Part shown: one piece after another, positions 10,048 to 21,600 of the stretch
Numbering within the stretch: the first letter of the stretch is position 1
How the letters are laid out: each line of letters starts with the position of its first letter
Assembly (NCBI GenBank): GCA_029204045.2
Contig: CM055067.1
Span: forward strand, 24,564,838 to 24,628,837
Length of the DNA: 64,000 nt
Reading direction: 5' to 3'
DNA from: Tillandsia leiboldiana
Taxonomy: Eukaryota > Streptophyta > Magnoliopsida > Poales > Bromeliaceae
The notes under the pieces: generated by a model
Databases searched by the model: none
Told to the model about the DNA's origin: nothing
Seen by the model: only the letters and a program-made list of their open reading frames with translations
Program-made: the position numbers and the translations under genes

Positions 10048-11249
10048 TGTGAGGTCCCGGAATCTCCCGCGTAGGGTTTGCCGGTTGTTTGGCAGCTTTT
10101 AGGGGCCGTTGGGAGTGTTTGTGCGCTTGTCGGGCCCAAGAAATGGATTTGTGATGCAATTTGGGATTTAGTTGCATCACTGGAGGCCTGCGTGATGTGT
10201 CGGTGGTGTTTGCGTGCATTTTGGACACAAGTGTTGGACTTCGTGCTTAAAAGGAGATCGCGTGGGTCACTGGAGGACCCGTCGAGTGTTCTGAAGTGAT
10301 TTCGCGTGTCGTGGATGTCAATTTGGACCCCGGGCGGAGTTTGGATTGAGGATTGCTTCTCCGGGCACCTTCGGGGAATTTTAGAGTTGAAATTTAGCAA
10401 ATCGGACTTCAGATTTGGACCCGGCGCGAAAATCGGATCGAGTGGGCATTCGGCAAATGTTTGGACGAGAATTTGGAGAAACGGATATCGTTTTTGGACT
10501 CAGCGCGCGAAATCGCTAAGAATGGACTATTTATTTGTTGGATTTGGAGCCCGGTAGGCGTGCGCGTTTTTTGAGACAACGCGGCACGCAAACCAAGGCG
10601 ACGTGGCATGGATCCTGAAGCGGCGCGGATCCCGAGGTGCGGCACAGGGCTCGAGGTACGCGCAGCAGGCGCGTCAGGTGCGCAGGGAGGCGCGCCTCCT
10701 ACGCGGGCCACGTGGGGGCCACCAGGTGGCGGACCCCTGTTGGCGCCCGCGCGCGCGCGGGGGCGTGCGCCCGTGTCACGGGCGCGTGTCCCACGCCTGT
10801 GGGCAGCGTGGTGTCACGCGTCCGTGTGGCGCGCGGACTGCGCGGCCGCGTGGCGCGCAGAGGCGCGGCCACGTGGCCCCGCCATTCGCTGCCTGGACCG
10901 GGTGCACCCGCATGGGTGCGGTGGACCGGCGGGTGCACCGTGCACCGTGGGCCGTGGACCACCCTTCCCTCTCTCCCTTCTTTTCTTCTTCTTCTTCCTC
11001 CCCCGCAAGCGATTTTTCTCCCTTTCTTTTCTTTCTTCTGCACCCGAGAGCGAGAGGGAGTGAGGGAGGAGGTTGCGTGAGGTGCGGCGGCGCGTCGTGG
11101 ACCTCGTTTTGCGTGCGAGGTCGCCCGGCGGAGCGTTTCGGCGACGGCGGCGCAATCGGGTAGGTCCCGTCTGTTGGTTTTTCTGTATTTTTGTACAGTT
11201 TTTGGAGCGTTCTTTTAGACTGTAATTGACCCTCTTGCTCTTTTCTGTG

Positions 11250-11505
11250 TTGGGCACCGTGCACCGTATTGCGTGCGGACTCCGGCACCGTGCACCGTTT
11301 TGCATGCGGACTCCGTTTTGCGTGCGGACTCCGGCACCGTGCACCGTTTTGCGTGCGGACTCCGGCACCGTGCACCGTTTTGCGTGCAGACTCCGTTTGG
11401 CGTGCAGATTCCGGCATCGCGCTCCATTTTGCGTGCGAACTCCGGCGGCGTGCTCCGTTTTGCGTGCGGACTCCGGCAGCGGACATCGTTTTGCGTGCGG
11501 ATCGC
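11250..11505. repeat. Tandem repeat of about 31 bp in LTR E
   Basis: Eight or so imperfect units around GCACCGTGCACCGTTTTGCG followed by TGCGGACTCCG, some lacking the GCACCGTGCACC half. GTGCAC palindromes recur in it. It is non-coding LTR sequence. Confidence 0.85.
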
Positions 11506-13287
11506 GTGGAGGCCAATTGCAAGTGTCTACGAGCAATTGGTGGCAAATCGAGGTGGGTGGCCTTATCTCCAAGTTTTATGGACTGTACATTAATTCTATT
11601 GATGTAGGACTATGCATGATAGTTTATTTCCTTGTGTAGCATGCTAGATTGTTGGAATGGTTATTCCTTTTATCATTTGTTAACATAGTTATCTTGGAAC
11701 TTGACCTAGCACCCCCGTCATATGTTACATGTGTAACCAGACCAGTAGAAAACCCTCACTTGGGCTAGGGTTATTTTATGCTTAGACATCCACACTGTTC
11801 TTTCATTGCTGGACATAGTGTTATCCTTGCCCGGGTAGTGGGCCGAGAGGTCGGGACTTGCTTTTAGTGTGGGATGCTTTTGCACTCTTGCTTGGGAGCA
11901 GAGTGGAGTCTGGTAGTTGCAGCGGGTTGCTTAGCTGTGCCGGGAGCCGTTTGGGTAAACGGTAGTCCCGCGAGGTCTTGTTTCCCTGTTGCACTGTCGT
12001 GGAAGGGAGCCGTTGAGCAGGCGGTAGTCCCAGGCCGTCGAGTATCTTCCGGTCAGTGTTGTTGGGAACCGTTGGGGTTAACGGTGATCCCAGGTCGTTG
12101 AGTGTGGTCCGACCAGTATTGTCAGCTTGAGTTGTGGGTCGTTCCTGGCTGTGGAGTACCTCCAGTCAGTGTGCTTTGTGCTGCGAGCTGTTGGAGGGGC
12201 TAGTGTCTCGTGTTTTGTGTGAGCTGATCAGCTGAGTCGTAGAGAGTGCTCCGACTATTGTGCGAGATATTTGGGGATCTTGAGTCCTACCGTTCTGAGA
12301 GTGAGCGTGGATTTTGACTAGCCTGCATATACCAAGGTTTGATACTCTGTGCCGCGCCGTTTTCCTCAGTTAGAGTCGTGCCCCCTGAGATGCCGCTGTG
12401 GATGCGATGGTTGGCCTGTTGGGGAAGTTTCCGCAGTGGAAGCAACGATGGGCCTGTTGAGGAAGTTGTGCGCGAGGGATGAGTTAGCCGGACAGGACGC
12501 CCCACGTAAATCCCGTCCTCATGTGGATGTGTGGTAGTGGGCAGGTGCGTTTCCTAGTCGCCAGGCGCAGGCTTGACTGGACCCTATGATCGAGTCAGTT
12601 CGATTGGGTCGATTAAGCACCTTGGGTGCGAGTGGTCTCATTTACTTTCATCTGTTCCACTTTTGAGTGTCTAGATAGAGGCATAGTAGCTGTAGAGTAG
12701 CTCCAGCTTTTCTTGTTCAGTTTCATTGCACTGTTATCTTTTACCTCTAGTAGACTTAGTGGGCAGACCGTTGGGCTTGTTGACGGCACCCACTGAGAAC
12801 TACTGTGGGAAGTAGTTCTCACACCCGTCGTGGTGTCTTTTTCCCCAGGAACTTCTTCTCCTATTCCTGTTGCTCCAGTTGCTGATCCTTCTGATCGAGG
12901 CGAGGGAGTCGCGAGCTAGTTCCCTACCCGTCGTTGGAGTGTAGCGGTACCCCTTCAGAGGAGAGCTTCAGTAGATTAGTTTACTTCTTTTTCCTCTGTT
13001 GAGAGACCTTTGTTGTAAGGTATAGAGTTGTACTTTATTTTACAGTTTGAGAGACTGATGTAGTGAGGATATTTTTGTAGTGAGAGCTTGTACACCGATG
13101 TACTTTATTGGAGATATCTCCCTTTTGAGTTTTGTATCAGAGGACTTTGTATACGATCGTATTTGGGAGATGGATATTGTATTATTTTCAGTTGTACAGT
13201 GTTTGGTTTTCAGTTCTTAGTAGTTTACCTTCAGCTCTGATATCTGTATTTCTGTAGTTGATTCTTTTTGCAGGTTAGACGCTTCGT

Positions 13288-13309
13288 CTGTACGGCAGTT
13301 TCCGTACAG
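13288..13309 (+). other. Hairpin near the 3' end of LTR E
   Basis: Perfect 8-bp arms CTGTACGG and CCGTACAG around CAGTTT, 53 bp from the LTR end. A second short hairpin, GACG-CTT-CGTC, lies immediately upstream. Its position resembles that of the stem-loops in the other gypsy LTRs here, with unrelated sequence. Confidence 0.55.
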
Positions 13310-13362
13310 ATGGCGGATCTGTTAGTGAGCCCGGGTCGCAGTTTCGACCCCGGGGCGTGACA

Positions 13363-14573
13363 TCGAGCCACCACCTTTGCCGCAAGTTTAGCTCCTTTTG
13401 GGTGAACAGGTACTTGAGACTCTTATGATCAGAGTACACGTTGCAGTGTGCTCCATACAAGTAATGTCTCCATAGCTTGAGGACGAACACAACCGCTGCG
13501 AGCTCCAAATCATGCACGGGGTAATTCCGCTCATAATCCTTGAGTTGCCTTGACGCATAGGCTATAACCCTTCCCCGTTGCCTAAGCACTCCTCCCAATC
13601 CGTTCCGCGACGCATCGCAAAATACTTCATAATCCTCCCCTGGTTCTGGTAAGGCGAGAATCGGTGCCCGCGTCAATCTATCCTTGAGCTCCTCGAAACT
13701 CCTCTGGCACTGATCCATCCAGATAAATTTCTCCCCCTTTCGAGTTAAACGATTCAAGGGGGTGGCTATCTTAGAGAAGCCCTCCACAAAGCGCCGGTAA
13801 TACCCGGCTAATCCTAGGAAGCTTCAAACCTCCGTCACCGTTGTCGGTCGGTGCCACTTCGTCACCGAGTCTATCTTCCTTGGGTCCACCGCGACTCCGG
13901 ACGCCGAGACCACGTGCCCCAAGAAATCCACCTTACGGAGCCAAAACTCACACTTTTTGAGTTTGGCGTAGAGTTTCTGTTCCCGTAAGGTCTGGAGGAC
14001 TGTGCGCAGATGTTCTTCATGTTCCTCGTCTGTACGGGAATAGATGAGGATATCGTCGATGAAGACCACCACGAATAAATCTAGGAAAGGTTTGAACACC
14101 CTATTCATCATGTCCATGAATACTGCCGGGGCGTTAGTGAGCCCGAAAGGCATCACTGTAAATTCGTAGTGGCCATAGCGAGTTCGGAAGGCCGTCTTGG
14201 GGACGTCCTCCCCTTTAACCCTGAGCTGATGATAGCCTGACTGTAGATCAATTTTTGAAAACACCGTTGCCCCTTGCAGTTGGTCGAATAGGTCGTCGAT
14301 CCTTGGCAGGGGGTACTTGTTCTTAATGGCGGCCTTGTTTATTTCCCGGTAGTCTATGCACAACCGGAGGCTTCCGTCCTTCTTCCTCACGAACAGGACG
14401 GGCGCGCCCCATGGTGACGCGCTTGGTCTGATAAAACCTTTGTCCAAAAGGTCTTCCAGCTGTGCCTTGAGTTCTTTCAACTCAGCGAAGGCCATCCTGT
14501 ACGGTGCCTTGGTGATGGGCTTGGTGCCGGGGAGTAGTTCAATAGGGAAGTCAACTTCTCGTTCGGGCGGCAT
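13363..14573 (-). pseudogene. Element D pol fragment: RT and RNase H
   Basis: The minus strand encodes a gypsy reverse transcriptase: PYRMAFAELKELKAQLEDLL, the SPWGAPVLFVRKKDGSLR block, the active-site FIDD (within VVFIDDILIY), then RNase H with FCDASRNG, IAYASRQLKDYE and SDHKSLKYLF. RT and RNase H share one frame but are split by a TGA at about 13822-13824, where relatives have an Arg codon (EVRSFLGL); C-to-T at a CpG would explain it. The sequence stops inside RNase H at 13363, where LTR E begins, so the rest of RNase H, integrase and chromodomain are gone. Protease is also missing upstream. Confidence 0.85.
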
Positions 14574-14986
14574 CCCAGGGAGTTCCGCCGGAAATACATC
14601 CGAGAAATCCCTTACGACTGGGATGTCATGCCTAACCTAGATTATGGACCCACGCGACCAAACGATCTCTTGGGTCCTTAATCGCTAGGTGGAGGGGTGG
14701 GGCCCATCTATTCCTCACGTGACCACTAACAGGTCTCACCAAGTACAATAGGGTCTCCTATACTCTGAAACCCGCCCGCGCGCATATGCCGGGGAGGTTT
14801 CGCCTAGTACTTAAGGATTCCTTCCCCAATCCGCACTAGGCGTGTCCGGGAATAGGGGAGGGAAAAGACGAGGGTAATTAACTTAGGTGTAACCGGTGCT
14901 CCTAAACGGAAGAAAAAAGAAAACATCCGTTACCTGTTATCACCATGGTAGGCCCCTATCCTACCATCGTGTCAGGATTGGGTAAT
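14574..14986 (-). other. Unassigned segment between gag and RT of element D
   Basis: Zinc knuckles and protease would be expected here but nothing recognisable remains. Close to RT a short stretch continues the pre-RT region (GMPPE, then sequence like SDFSDVFPAELPG). Near 14931-14942 the minus strand reads ATAACAGGTAAC, similar to the donor-like site after gag in element A. Confidence 0.45.
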
Positions 14987-15907
14987 TTACGCGCCTGCTG
15001 CCTGGACTATTTCAAAAACGTCGCTCCGTAGCCCGTCCACGAAGAGGCGAGCCTTGTGGGGTTCGTCCCGTATGACAAACGGAACGCAGTTAACTAGTCT
15101 CGCGAATTCCCTTTGGTATTCCACGACCGAACGATTTCTTTGCCTAATGTTCCTAAGGTCGTCCTCCAGTTGCCGCTTGACGCTATTCGAAAAGAAGGCG
15201 CCAAACAATTCCTCTCTAAAGGCTGACCACGATGGTAGTGGGCCATCGGTGGACGGGTCCAGACGTATGGTCTTCCACCAGATGCGTGCGTTCCCTTCAA
15301 GGAAGTGAACAGCTAGGGGAACCCGCTCATGCTCCTCCATTAGTAGATCTTCGAAGAGTTTTTCCATAGTATCCACCCATTTCTCGACGACCCAAGGGTC
15401 GGTCGTTTCCCCCTCGAAGGTGGGCGGGTCGTGCTTCTTAAACTCCGTCAAATTTGTCCTGACCCTCTCCCGTTCAGTTCGCTGATCCGTAACTCCCCCT
15501 ACCGCGGCGGACCCCCCGAGAACAGGGGTCGTCCCTGCTTCCCTTGCTGAGTCGCCCACTGTCGCACCCGGCACGGGCCCTGAAGCCGTTGGGGTGGGCA
15601 TATCCCCCGGGGCTGCGGCCCGTTCTGCCGACACGCCCGTCATCGAGGTCTGATGGGGTGCGGTCGCAGTCACGCCACCCGCTTCCGGCGGTGCCGTAGT
15701 GGGGGCGGCCGTGTCGGGCGGAGGGGTCGGGGCTTGCTCTGCTGACGCTGTCGCTTGTCGCTGCGTCAGTTGACGAACCTGCTCTGCCAACGTCGCTAAT
15801 TGTCCGGCCATTTCTCGCAACTGCCGTCGGAGAAGCTGATTCTCCGCGGCGGACGGGGCCGCATCGTCTGCACCTCCGTTCTCGGTAGATGACCTAGTCC
15901 GGGCCAT
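14987..15907 (-). CDS. Gag protein of element D (truncated, 306 aa)
   Basis: Begins MARTRSSTENGG at 15907. Residues about 20-55 form a Leu/Gln-rich helix (AAENQLLRRQLREMAGQL), followed by a Pro/Ala/Thr-rich linker. From about residue 150 comes the Retrotrans_gag-type capsid domain, with PPTFEGETTDPWVVEKWVD, GNARIWWKT, VVEYQREFARLVNCVPFV and LFVDGLRSDV. The frame ends at a TAA soon after, where relatives continue into basic sequence and zinc knuckles, so RNA binding is lost. It sits about 220 bp from the PBS, as usual for the family. It could give a capsid-like protein, but the neighbouring pol is broken. Confidence 0.8.
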   Translation of the reverse strand: MARTRSSTENGGADDAAPSAAENQLLRRQLREMAGQLATLAEQVRQLTQRQATASAEQAPTPPPDTAAPTTAPPEAGGVTATAPHQTSMTGVSAERAAAPGDMPTPTASGPVPGATVGDSAREAGTTPVLGGSAAVGGVTDQRTERERVRTNLTEFKKHDPPTFEGETTDPWVVEKWVDTMEKLFEDLLMEEHERVPLAVHFLEGNARIWWKTIRLDPSTDGPLPSWSAFREELFGAFFSNSVKRQLEDDLRNIRQRNRSVVEYQREFARLVNCVPFVIRDEPHKARLFVDGLRSDVFEIVQAAGA

Positions 15908-16110
15908 CGTCTGCTGAAATCAAAGAAACCGCGTTAACCCTACATTATCACCCTAGCACCTGGACTTACAACGCACTCATATTAAACCCCGTTTCCCCGT
16001 ACTCTCACGTACTACCGCACCTATACCTTGGTTATCTCGTGTCCCAATTTGCTTGTGGCATCATATACTGTGGATGTGGATCTCCGACTACTGTGGTCAT
16101 GGTTGTTTTT

Positions 16111-16121
16111 CTCTGATACCA
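16111..16121 (-). other. Primer-binding site of element D
   Basis: The minus strand reads TGGTATCAGAG, eight bases from the LTR end at 16129. It matches the initiator-Met tRNA 3' end and fixes the orientation. Confidence 0.8.
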
Positions 16122-16128
16122 TATAATC

Positions 16129-16340
16129 TGTCATGCCCCGGGAGGTTTTAGTAGAAGCGGAAAAACGTGTATTATATTTTTTTTTCTTTTTCTTCACACG
16201 TGAAGATCAACCTCGCCCCCGGTGCATGACAGACCGCCACATATGCAAATTCACTCTGCAATCGGACAGAGTCTCCTTTGTATATGCACGGCGTCCCATT
16301 TACAATATCAACCATCAACCATACAGTCGTCATCATACAT
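16129..16340 (-). repeat. Truncated 5' LTR of element D
   Basis: Starts (plus strand) TGTCATGCCCCGGG, the end of the LTR on the minus strand. It contains the stem-loop CATATGCAAA / TTTGTATATG (16240-16286) with inner arms ACTCTG / CAGAGT. The right limit is approximate: sequence shared in inverted form with 26544-26821 begins near 16341. Confidence 0.65.
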
Positions 16341-16594
16341 TAACAGCCGCACCAGGTGCATGAACACCGTCAGCAGGCCCACCGTGCCCCGTGCTGGTTG
16401 CTTAATCCATTGATTCCTAGCAACCATCAAGACCCCGGTGGCAGCCGGCCTCGACCCCAGCCTCCATAACAACACGTCTACACAAACACGACAACCGAAC
16501 TAAACCGAGAAACAAAACTCAACCCGTACACACACAACACACGTCAGCGCTAGACTCCGCTAGCATAGCACTCAACCAACTATCGAGAAGAGGG
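16341..16594 (-). other. Family C filler segment, inverted copy at 26544-26821
   Basis: No coding similarity. Its reverse complement matches 26544-26821 closely. In both places it follows a truncated gag, so it looks like part of the family C interior; it could instead belong to the D LTR. Confidence 0.5.
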
Positions 16595-16965
16595 ACCTAT
16601 ACCACAGTGGCCCGGTCGACCACTTTCTGGAATGTGTGTAAGTCGGCTGCCTGTACCACTTGGAAGATATCACTTCGTAAGCCATCCACAAGGAGTTGCG
16701 CCTTGTGGGATTCGTCCCTTATGACGAAAGGGACGCAGTTGGCCAATCACACGAATTCGCGCTGATATTCCATGACTGTTTTCCTCCCCTGCTGGATGTG
16801 GTTCAAGTCGTCCTCCAGCTTCTTTTTGACGCTGTTGGTGAAGAAAGCCCCAAACAGCTCCTGCTTGAACGTCGCCAATGATGGTAACACGGTGCCCCTG
16901 GTGGGGTCGGGGCGCACCGTCTTCCACCATAAGCGGGCGTTCCCCTCCAGGCAGTGGACCGCTAG

Positions 16966-18370
16966 TGTGATGCCCCACTTCCCAGGGGGTCACCCAATGT
17001 AACACCCCCGGAATTTGGATTAGTCCTCTATATAAATGATATAATAGGACTAAATCTCTAACCCGGCTATAGCATTTTGGATGGTAGCAAAATCCAAGAG
17101 GAACATGAGAGTTAAGCGTGCTAGAGCTAGAGTAGTTCTAGGATGGGTGACCTCCTGGGAAGTGGGGCGTCACAGTTGGTATCAGAGCCATTCACCAGCC
17201 GGAAATGTGAGATGAGTCTCGGCTGAGCCAGGGTTATTTAGCGGGTAGAGCGAGGCTCCCCGGCTAATGACCGTTGTGAGTGGAGTGCAGCTCCTCACAA
17301 GGTCGGCTAAGGCTAGCGAGACGAGTCTCACATCTCCTGGTGCGTGTGAGTGTGCTTGAGCCTGACATGGACGTCAGGGCTTAAAGGGGGGAAGAATGTG
17401 ACACCCCCGGAATTTGGATTAGTCCTCTATATAAATGATATAATAGGACTAAATTTCTAACCCGGCTATAGCATTTTGGATGGTAGCAAGATCCAAGAGG
17501 AACATGAGAGTTAAGCGTGCTAGAGCTAGAGTAGTTCTAGGATGGGTGACCCCCTGGGAAGTGGGGCGTCACAGTTGGTATCAGAGCCATTCACCAGCCG
17601 GAAATGTGAGATGAGTCTCGGCTGAGCCAGGGTTATATAGCGGGTAGAGCGAGGCTCCCCGGCTAATGACCGTTGTGAGTGGAGTGCAGCTCCTCACAAG
17701 GTCGGCTAAGGCTAGCGAGATGAGTCTCACATCGCCTGGTGCTTGTGAGTGTGCTTGAGCCTGACGTGGACGTCGGGGCTTAAAGGGGGGAAGAATGTAA
17801 CACCCCCAGAATTTGGATTAGTCCTCTATATAAATGATATAATAGGACTAAATCTCTAACCCGGCTATAGCATTTTGGATGGTAGCAAAATCCAAGAGGA
17901 ACATGAGAGTTAAGCGTGCTAGAGCTAGAGTAGTTCTAGGATGGGTGACCTCCTGGGAAGTGGGGCGTCACAGTTGGTATCAGAGCCATTCACCAGCCGG
18001 AAATGTGAGATGAGTCTCGGCTGAGCCAGGGTTATTTAGCGGGTAGAGCGAGGCTCCCCGGCTAATGACCGTTGTGAGTGGAGTGCAGCTCCTCACAAGG
18101 TCGGCTAAGGCTAGCGAGACGAGTCTCACATCTCCTGGTGCTTGTGAGTGTGCTTGAGCCTGACGTGGACGTCAGGGCTTAAAGGGGGGAAGAATGTGAC
18201 ACCCCGGAATTTGGATTAGTCCTCTATATAAATGATATAATAGGACTAAATCTCTAACCCGGCTATAGCATTTTGGATGGTAGCAAGATCCAAGAGGAAC
18301 ATGAGAGTTAAGCGTGCTAGAGCTAGAGTAGTTCTAGGATGGGTGACCCCCTGGGAAGTGGGGCGTCACA
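16966..18370 (+). mobile_element. Cassandra TRIM tandem array: four LTRs, three interiors
   Basis: Four 176-177-bp LTRs (16998-17174, 17397-17573, 17796-17972, 18195-18370) run TGTRACACCCCCGG...GGCGTCACA. They alternate with three interiors of about 222 bp. Each interior begins with GTTGGTATCAGAGCC (initiator-Met PBS) and ends with AAAGGGGGGAAGAA (polypurine tract). Each LTR holds a 5S-rRNA-like block, the hallmark of Cassandra. GCTAG occurs at 16961-16965 and 18371-18375, so the array behaves as one insertion in family C gag. Oddly, the left end (16966-16996) is an inverted LTR end, TGTGATGCCCCACTTCCCAG and onward, placed before the first direct LTR. It encodes no protein. Confidence 0.92.
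17109..17163 (+). promoter_or_regulatory. 5S-rRNA-like internal promoter in Cassandra LTR
   Basis: Contains GTTAAGCGTGCT and GGATGGGTGACCTCCTGGGA, matching the 3' half of plant 5S rRNA that holds the RNA polymerase III internal control region (A box, intermediate element, C box). The other copies start at 17508, 17907, about 18305, 24883 and in 25170-25346. Several read GACCCCC instead of GACCTCC. It is not a 5S gene: the first half of 5S and a T-run terminator are missing. Confidence 0.85.
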
Positions 18371-18582
18371 GCTAGGGGAACCCGCTCGCAGTCCTCCATG
18401 AGCAAGTCTTCAAACAGCTTTTCCATCGACCCCACCCACTTCTCGGCGACCCAAGGGTCGGTCGTTTCTCCCCCGATCACTCACGTCCTACACCCCTATG
18501 TCCTGCACATTTCATTTATTCGAGGCTACGTGTGGTATTACCGTGGATGTTGGACCTTCACTGTTGTGATTAAAAGAAAACC

Positions 18583-18593
18583 TCTCTTATACC
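18583..18593 (-). other. Mutated primer-binding site next to the C1 LTR
   Basis: The minus strand reads TGGTATAAGAG, one base off the consensus TGGTATCAGAG, eight bases from the LTR end at 18603. So this LTR also acts as the 5' LTR of the gag fragment to its left. Confidence 0.65.
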
Positions 18594-18602
18594 ATCTTAA
18601 TC

Positions 18603-21600
18603 TGTCACGCTGTTCAGGTCTCCAGGGACCCAGAACCTCCTGCCGCGGCCTCACCGTCGCCTAACTCTCCCCCCTGTAGGACCCTGTCGCAAAGTGGGAA
18701 GTCAGCGACTAAACAATAATGATAATAACAAAGCAGGGTGAAGAAATACGTCCAACCGTAGCCTATCCGGAGCAACCACCCTCGCAAAGGGAAAAGTAAA
18801 AACAAACACCTGTAAACCTGCAATGCCCGATCCCGTCGGACAACTTAACCGACGGATCGCACCGCGCCCAAGTCGGACAACTAAACCGAATGGGTCGCAC
18901 CGCTCCCACGTCGGACAACTAAACCGACGGGTCGCACCGCTCCCACGTCGGACAACTAAACCGACGGGTCGCACCGCTCACACCTTGGCGCATCCAAGCC
19001 CCACAACTACAGAGGCCCCACTCCGTCCTGTGGGTATACACGGGTCATGGACCACTTTTCCGAAAAAGCGCACCCTTTGCGGTGGCCAAACCGCGGGTGC
19101 GCGTGCTGCAGCCTCGAGCAAAGTAACCATAGTACTAGATATCTCAACGATAAATACCACAAGGACTATCATGTTAGAACAATTAGATATTTATTTAAAC
19201 ATGGTACATTTGCCGGAACCCGGCGCTAAATCCCAAAACAGAACCCACCTGAATGCAGGCCGATCCCGAACTCCCGCTAGACTACCGGGAGGCTGGTGCT
19301 GAACTGCTGGGCCCTGAACAGAAACTGTGATCAGAACTAGACTCACTCACACCCATCCCGATAACACTACAATAGCATGTCGCTAATACGGGGAACTTAG
19401 CCGAACTAGGCTTAAACCGAAATTCCCGAAAATCCACTGACCCTCCAAAGGTCTAACAACAATATCCAAATATCGTCCAACTACACCTGCTGTCCCTAAA
19501 CATCATAATTTTGATGTTCGGGCAGACAGGGACCAAATCATAAATTCCTCTATCGAAATATTGCTATAAGTACACCCTTTTTAACCGTTGTTTTCAATGC
19601 TGTTTCGACTCGTTCTTGAAATCCGGGAATCCAAAAGCAGCACTGTAAGTTCTGTCGCGTCCGTTTCGACGAGACAGAGCTCGTGCTCACAAGCTTGGGC
19701 TGGCACGGAGCCCGAGGGCAAAGTTGGCCCATAAACATTTGAGTTCTATTATGTGACATAGCTACTTCTTATCATACACTTGGTTAGATAACAATTTACT
19801 GTGAGCATGGTGTACCCTGAGGCTAGATAAGTGAGGTGCTCACCTACTGCACGCCGGAGGGTGGCCGGAGGAGTCGCCGGAGCAACTCCAAAACCAACTA
19901 GGAGCTCGGTTTGGCCAAGGTCAGTGCAATCCCTGCTTTGACTGCAACAAGGGTGGGCACCAGCAAGTTATAGGTCTCAGCAGAGGGTTAGTCCATGCTG
20001 GGTCAGGCGGCGGCGGCCGGAGGCAAAGCCCGAGTTGGATAATTCGGGTGCAACCTTAAAGCTTAGTTACATGGGCCTCCTCGACCCAAAGTAAAATGAC
20101 AGGAATCTATTAAATGGTCTTTAGATCCTACCTGGGTAGTTGGCCGGAGCCCGGAGGCGTCGGAGATGGCCGGAGGTCGAGGTCGGGTGGCAACACGGGT
20201 GCAGCTGCAGAGATCATCACCCCGACGTTAGGACACCCATGCAACACCATAATCTACCCCAAAAAGATAAATTGAGCTTACCTGCACGGTTGGCCAACGC
20301 CCGGAGGCGGCGACGGAGCTCGGCCGAGCTTGATGGCCTCTAATGGCGGATTCCGGCCGGCAGCCTCTGGTCCGGCGCAACTTGGACCAGAAGCTTCCCC
20401 CCAACTCCACGAGGCTTGCAGAGGTGGTATCCGGTGACGGGGGCGAGCGGCGGCGACGGGGGCGAGCGGCGGCGCCGGGCGGCGAGGATCGGCCAAAGGG
20501 AAGAAGACTCCGATTCTAGGGCAGACCCGTACGGCGCGGATCCTCACCCGATGGTGTCGAAACTTGCTGGGCTTCTAGCAGTCACTGAGAGAACGAGATC
20601 CACCGTTTTTGATCTCGAGTTCAACGGCCGGATGAAGGCGGCGCCCACGATTGACCAAGAACGATAATTCCGGCAACAGGAGCTCCCGCGGGCGACCGGG
20701 TTGACGGCGGCGACTCGGGCTGCACCAGGATGGTCCCCTCGGTGTTAGGGACATGATTCTAGTGTCCATGGGCCAATTTAAAGCAAAAAGTTCCATGACT
20801 TACCTCGCCGGAAAAGTTGAAGGAGGAAGGTTGCTCCCGCGGCGGCGCACGGCGGCGGCCGACGTCGGCACCACTCGGGCTCGGCTTCTCAGTCACAGGG
20901 GAGTTCCTCAGTGGAGCTCGGGGCCACCCTGGATCTCTGGGAGCTGACCACTGCTCTTGCAACCGAGATGGAGGATATCTTGCTTCTCCTCCTTCTCCGG
21001 CGATGAGGTGGCGGCGACCGGTGCGCTAGCTCCGAGGAGTGCGGCAGATGGAGAGGTGCAGTTGGAGCTGGCGGCTAGGGGGCTGAGGGCTGCGGGGTTT
21101 ACAGAAAACCCTAACTGAGTTGTGGTTTTAAATAGTGCTCATTGCACAATTGCCATCTAACCCCTTAACTCACTATATTTTAAGCCCAGACCCTCACAGC
21201 CAACTTATTTCGCACTTAGGTCCCTCTCCAAGGAGCAGCACGCAAAATGAGGCACAAAATCTAAGGTTTATTATGCAAAGTGTCGCATTTTCCACTGTAT
21301 TTTACGCTTTTCGAGGCCTTTTAGTCGTCGAATCAAAAAGTGGACTTCGCCACGACGTCCGGCTCGACGAAACCTATCATGTAGCGATTTTTGTTTTTCG
21401 ACAAAATGCCCGGATAAATTCTCGGTCCATAATTACTATCCCATTATACAGTTTTTCATGCTTTTCGAGACTCTAGGGTCGTCAAACTGACATTCCGTCA
21501 GCGCCATTGTGCTCGGATCGACAACGCCATTTAAATCGACTACCTGGATCGTTAGCTTCGGACTCCAGACAGTCGATCCGCGACATTGGCCAACGCGGGA

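Larger units (their letters stand above)
10048..13362 (+). repeat. LTR of element E (3315 bp)
   Basis: Starts TGTGAGGTCCC directly after a polypurine tract and ends GGGGCGTGACA at 13362, like the other gypsy LTRs here. As it follows a 3' internal end it is a 3' LTR. It contains a TATA-like CTATTTATT near 10527, a pyrimidine-rich stretch (10970-11042), a tandem array (11250-11505), looser repeats with the motif GGGAGCCGTT (11940-12130) and a hairpin at 13288-13309. It ends directly against truncated element D. Confidence 0.75.
16595..18475 (-). pseudogene. Family C gag fragment, split by a Cassandra array
   Basis: Minus-strand gag of the type seen at 25581-26543. The capsid part (LPSWTTFKQEL, KKKLEDDLNHIQQG and CVPFVIRDESHKAQLL in the right copy) lies at 16595-16965, and the preceding part (DPWVAEKWVGSMEKLFEDLL) at 18371-18475. 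The two halves are separated by the Cassandra array with duplicated GCTAG. The N-terminal third is deleted: sequence jumps from the gag core to the leader at about 18476, at a G-rich tract. Confidence 0.8.

Noticed and set aside
16998..18370. Possible 5S rRNA gene cluster
   Set aside because: Only the internal-promoter half of 5S is present. It sits in short LTRs with PBS, polypurine tract and target-site duplication, which identifies Cassandra.
18823..21480. Several frames of 60-160 codons in LTR C1
   Set aside because: Not conserved in frame with the C3 LTR, no known domain, and LTR context.
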